The translations under genes were made by a program, and so were the position numbers. The notes under the pieces are model-generated. The model worked only from the letters and a program-made list of their open reading frames with translations. It did no database searches and had not been told where the DNA came from. DNA of 6,931 bases from Nitrospirota bacterium. Its GTDB lineage: Bacteria > Nitrospinota > Nitrospinia > Nitrospinales > Nitrospinaceae. Positions 5,848-6,931 of the stretch are shown here, piece after piece (position 1 is the stretch's first letter; the number at the start of each line of letters is the position of its first letter). The DNA lies in NCBI GenBank assembly GCA_003229345.1, contig QIDN01000115.1, positions 1-6,931 of the forward strand, read 5' to 3'.

Positions 5848-5911
5848 CGCGCTCCTACCCGGAGAGGGAACGGGCTAACCGTTAACAACAAACGATACAT
5901 GTTGGAGCGCG
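5848..5911 (+). other. Potential branched RNA structure in the TPR gene 3' region
   Basis: Directly after the TPR stop codon, CGCGCTCC (5848-5855) is matched perfectly by GGAGCGCG (5904-5911). Inside the 48-base loop, CCCG (5858-5861) can pair with CGGG (5871-5874), and AACA (5884-5887) with TGTT (5900-5903), which extends the outer stem. Only TTT follows before an A-run, so this is a poor intrinsic terminator. It may be a 3'UTR structure. No gene lies between 5848 and 6057, and no convincing sigma70 promoter for the next gene was found there. The section 5936-5994 is rich in small GC stems (for example CACCC-TGT-GGGTG at 5936-5948) without a clear role. Confidence 0.35.
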
Positions 5912-6057
5912 TTTAAAAAAAATTGAGTCCTGCATCACCCTGTGGGTGTTCCTCAAAAGAAGAAAGGGTTTTTAGCTCGCCCCGCGCGGAGCGGTCTGCG
6001 CCCTCTGTGGTAAATTCTAACATCTGATCCTACTATCTTCACTTATGCAAAGGTCTA

Positions 6058-6931
6058 ATGACCCGTCCGGATTCACAACTTCTGCCCCTCGGCGATTTCA
6101 AACCCTCGGATGAGTGGCAGACGCATGTCAACGCCATCTTCTACGGGATCAAGGGTCCCGCAATTCACCATCATTTCCAGACCTATGTCAGCCGCGATTA
6201 CCGTCTCGCCCACGCACTGGCTGATGAGTTTCTTCAAGGCATCAAAGAACACGGCCTCGCTGACGGCCCGATTTACGTGCAGGAGTGGGGCGTCGGCAAC
6301 GGCAACCTGGCGGCACGGTTCCTGTCGCGCCTGAAATCCGCCGCTACCGATCAAGCCGTCTACCCGCGCATCCACTACACGCTGTGTGACTACTCCGAGG
6401 AAATATTAAAGGGCGTGCGCGCCAATCCAAATTTACAGGCGCATGAAGGCCGTTATTTTTTAGAACACGTAAACGCAGAGACGCAGGACGATTTCGAACC
6501 GCACTCGGTGCACAAGATCATCTCCAACGAAATCTGGGACGACCTCGCAACGTCTGTCTTGCTCAAAAATGGCGGCATGTTGTACGAGGAATACCTGCAA
6601 CCGCTCCTGCCGCGCCACATCCCGAACGTTCCCATGGAAACATTTGTTAAGCAGTTCAGTGAAAAGAATCTGGAAGCGCTGAAAAACCATCCGCCGTTTC
6701 TGGAGCAGATTGTCTGGGAGCGCAGTTTTCAACGCACGGATATTTCGGACTGGCCGTATGGCGAAGTCATCCTGAAACACCTGGATCGATTGGAAGACGA
6801 AATTCCTATTCCCATCAACACCGGCGCGCTCCAAACCCTCGAGCGGGCGAAAAAGCTGCTCGCCGAAAAAAATCTGGGATACACCTCATTCGATTACGGC
6901 ATGCTGTCGGATCACGAACTCAACTGGCGGG
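6058..6931 (+). CDS. SAM-dependent methyltransferase, MidA/NDUFAF7-like (DUF185), C-terminus cut by the window edge
   Basis: The frame is open from ATG 6058 to the window edge (291 codons plus one base). Motif I for S-adenosylmethionine is VQEWGVGNGNLA (74-85), an ExGxGxG loop as in the MidA family. An acidic motif II follows (YTLCDYSEEIL, 107-117), then a strand and acidic loop, KIISNEIWDDL (153-163), equivalent to the family's I-x-A-N-E-x-x-D-A-L. Near the end TSFDYGMLSD matches the family's conserved IDYG strand. The human member NDUFAF7 dimethylates an arginine of a complex I subunit; the bacterial substrate is not predictable here. The family's usual N-terminal GPISF and Tyr-Tyr features are not obvious, so this is a divergent member or a sister family. 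AAAGG (6049-6053) is only 4 bases before the ATG, a short spacing; no in-frame alternative start is nearby. No promoter was recognised, so read-through from the TPR gene is plausible. Confidence 0.85.
   Translation, partial: MTRPDSQLLPLGDFKPSDEWQTHVNAIFYGIKGPAIHHHFQTYVSRDYRLAHALADEFLQGIKEHGLADGPIYVQEWGVGNGNLAARFLSRLKSAATDQAVYPRIHYTLCDYSEEILKGVRANPNLQAHEGRYFLEHVNAETQDDFEPHSVHKIISNEIWDDLATSVLLKNGGMLYEEYLQPLLPRHIPNVPMETFVKQFSEKNLEALKNHPPFLEQIVWERSFQRTDISDWPYGEVILKHLDRLEDEIPIPINTGALQTLERAKKLLAEKNLGYTSFDYGMLSDHELNWR

Noticed and set aside
5967..5973. GGGTTTTT as the end of an intrinsic terminator after the TPR gene
   Set aside because: Only a 4-bp pairing (ACCC with GGGT) over a 25-base loop can be drawn, too weak to call.

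Overview
This is a 6.9 kb piece of bacterial chromosome of roughly even base composition. It uses Shine-Dalgarno sites, sigma70-type promoters and one clear intrinsic terminator. No rRNA, tRNA, CRISPR array, transposase or phage gene is visible. The mix of NHL-propeller, DUF1566, long TPR and B12-type radical SAM proteins is common in environmental Gram-negative lineages such as Nitrospinota and the former Deltaproteobacteria. That placement is a guess from gene content; nothing here fixes the taxon.

Layout. The left third is read on the minus strand. Its first gene in transcription order (1859-2476) encodes an acidic, coiled-coil protein of unknown family. It has a consensus promoter, a TTG start behind a strong Shine-Dalgarno site, and its own terminator (1739-1770). 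Next comes a pair spaced like an operon: a six-bladed NHL beta-propeller (637-1671) and, 16 bases further on, a signal-peptide-bearing DUF1566 protein (1-620) that runs off the left edge of the window. The right two thirds are read on the plus strand: a B12-domain-like radical SAM protein (2796-4607), a TPR protein with eight unbroken 34-residue repeats (4741-5847), and a SAM-dependent methyltransferase of MidA/NDUFAF7 type (6058 to the right edge, truncated).

Regulation. The 319-base gap between the divergent halves (2477-2795) holds two outward-facing promoters. A third promoter precedes the TPR gene. All three have a perfect or near-perfect TTGACA and a TATAAT-like box separated by exactly 18 bases. 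Small dyads or direct repeats lie on the -35 regions of two of them. Two more dyads lie in the leader of the NHL gene, where no sigma70 promoter could be recognised.

How the genes may work together. The NHL and DUF1566 genes are probably co-transcribed, giving a propeller without a visible signal peptide and an exported partner. On the other side, a radical SAM enzyme, a TPR scaffold and a methyltransferase lie in one direction, which would suit a protein- or small-molecule-modification function. The TPR gene has its own promoter, however, so this is neighbourhood inference only. The points most worth a second look are the CX4CX2C cluster motif of the radical SAM protein, the orphan acidic protein with its well-marked transcription unit, and the paired dyads before the NHL gene.
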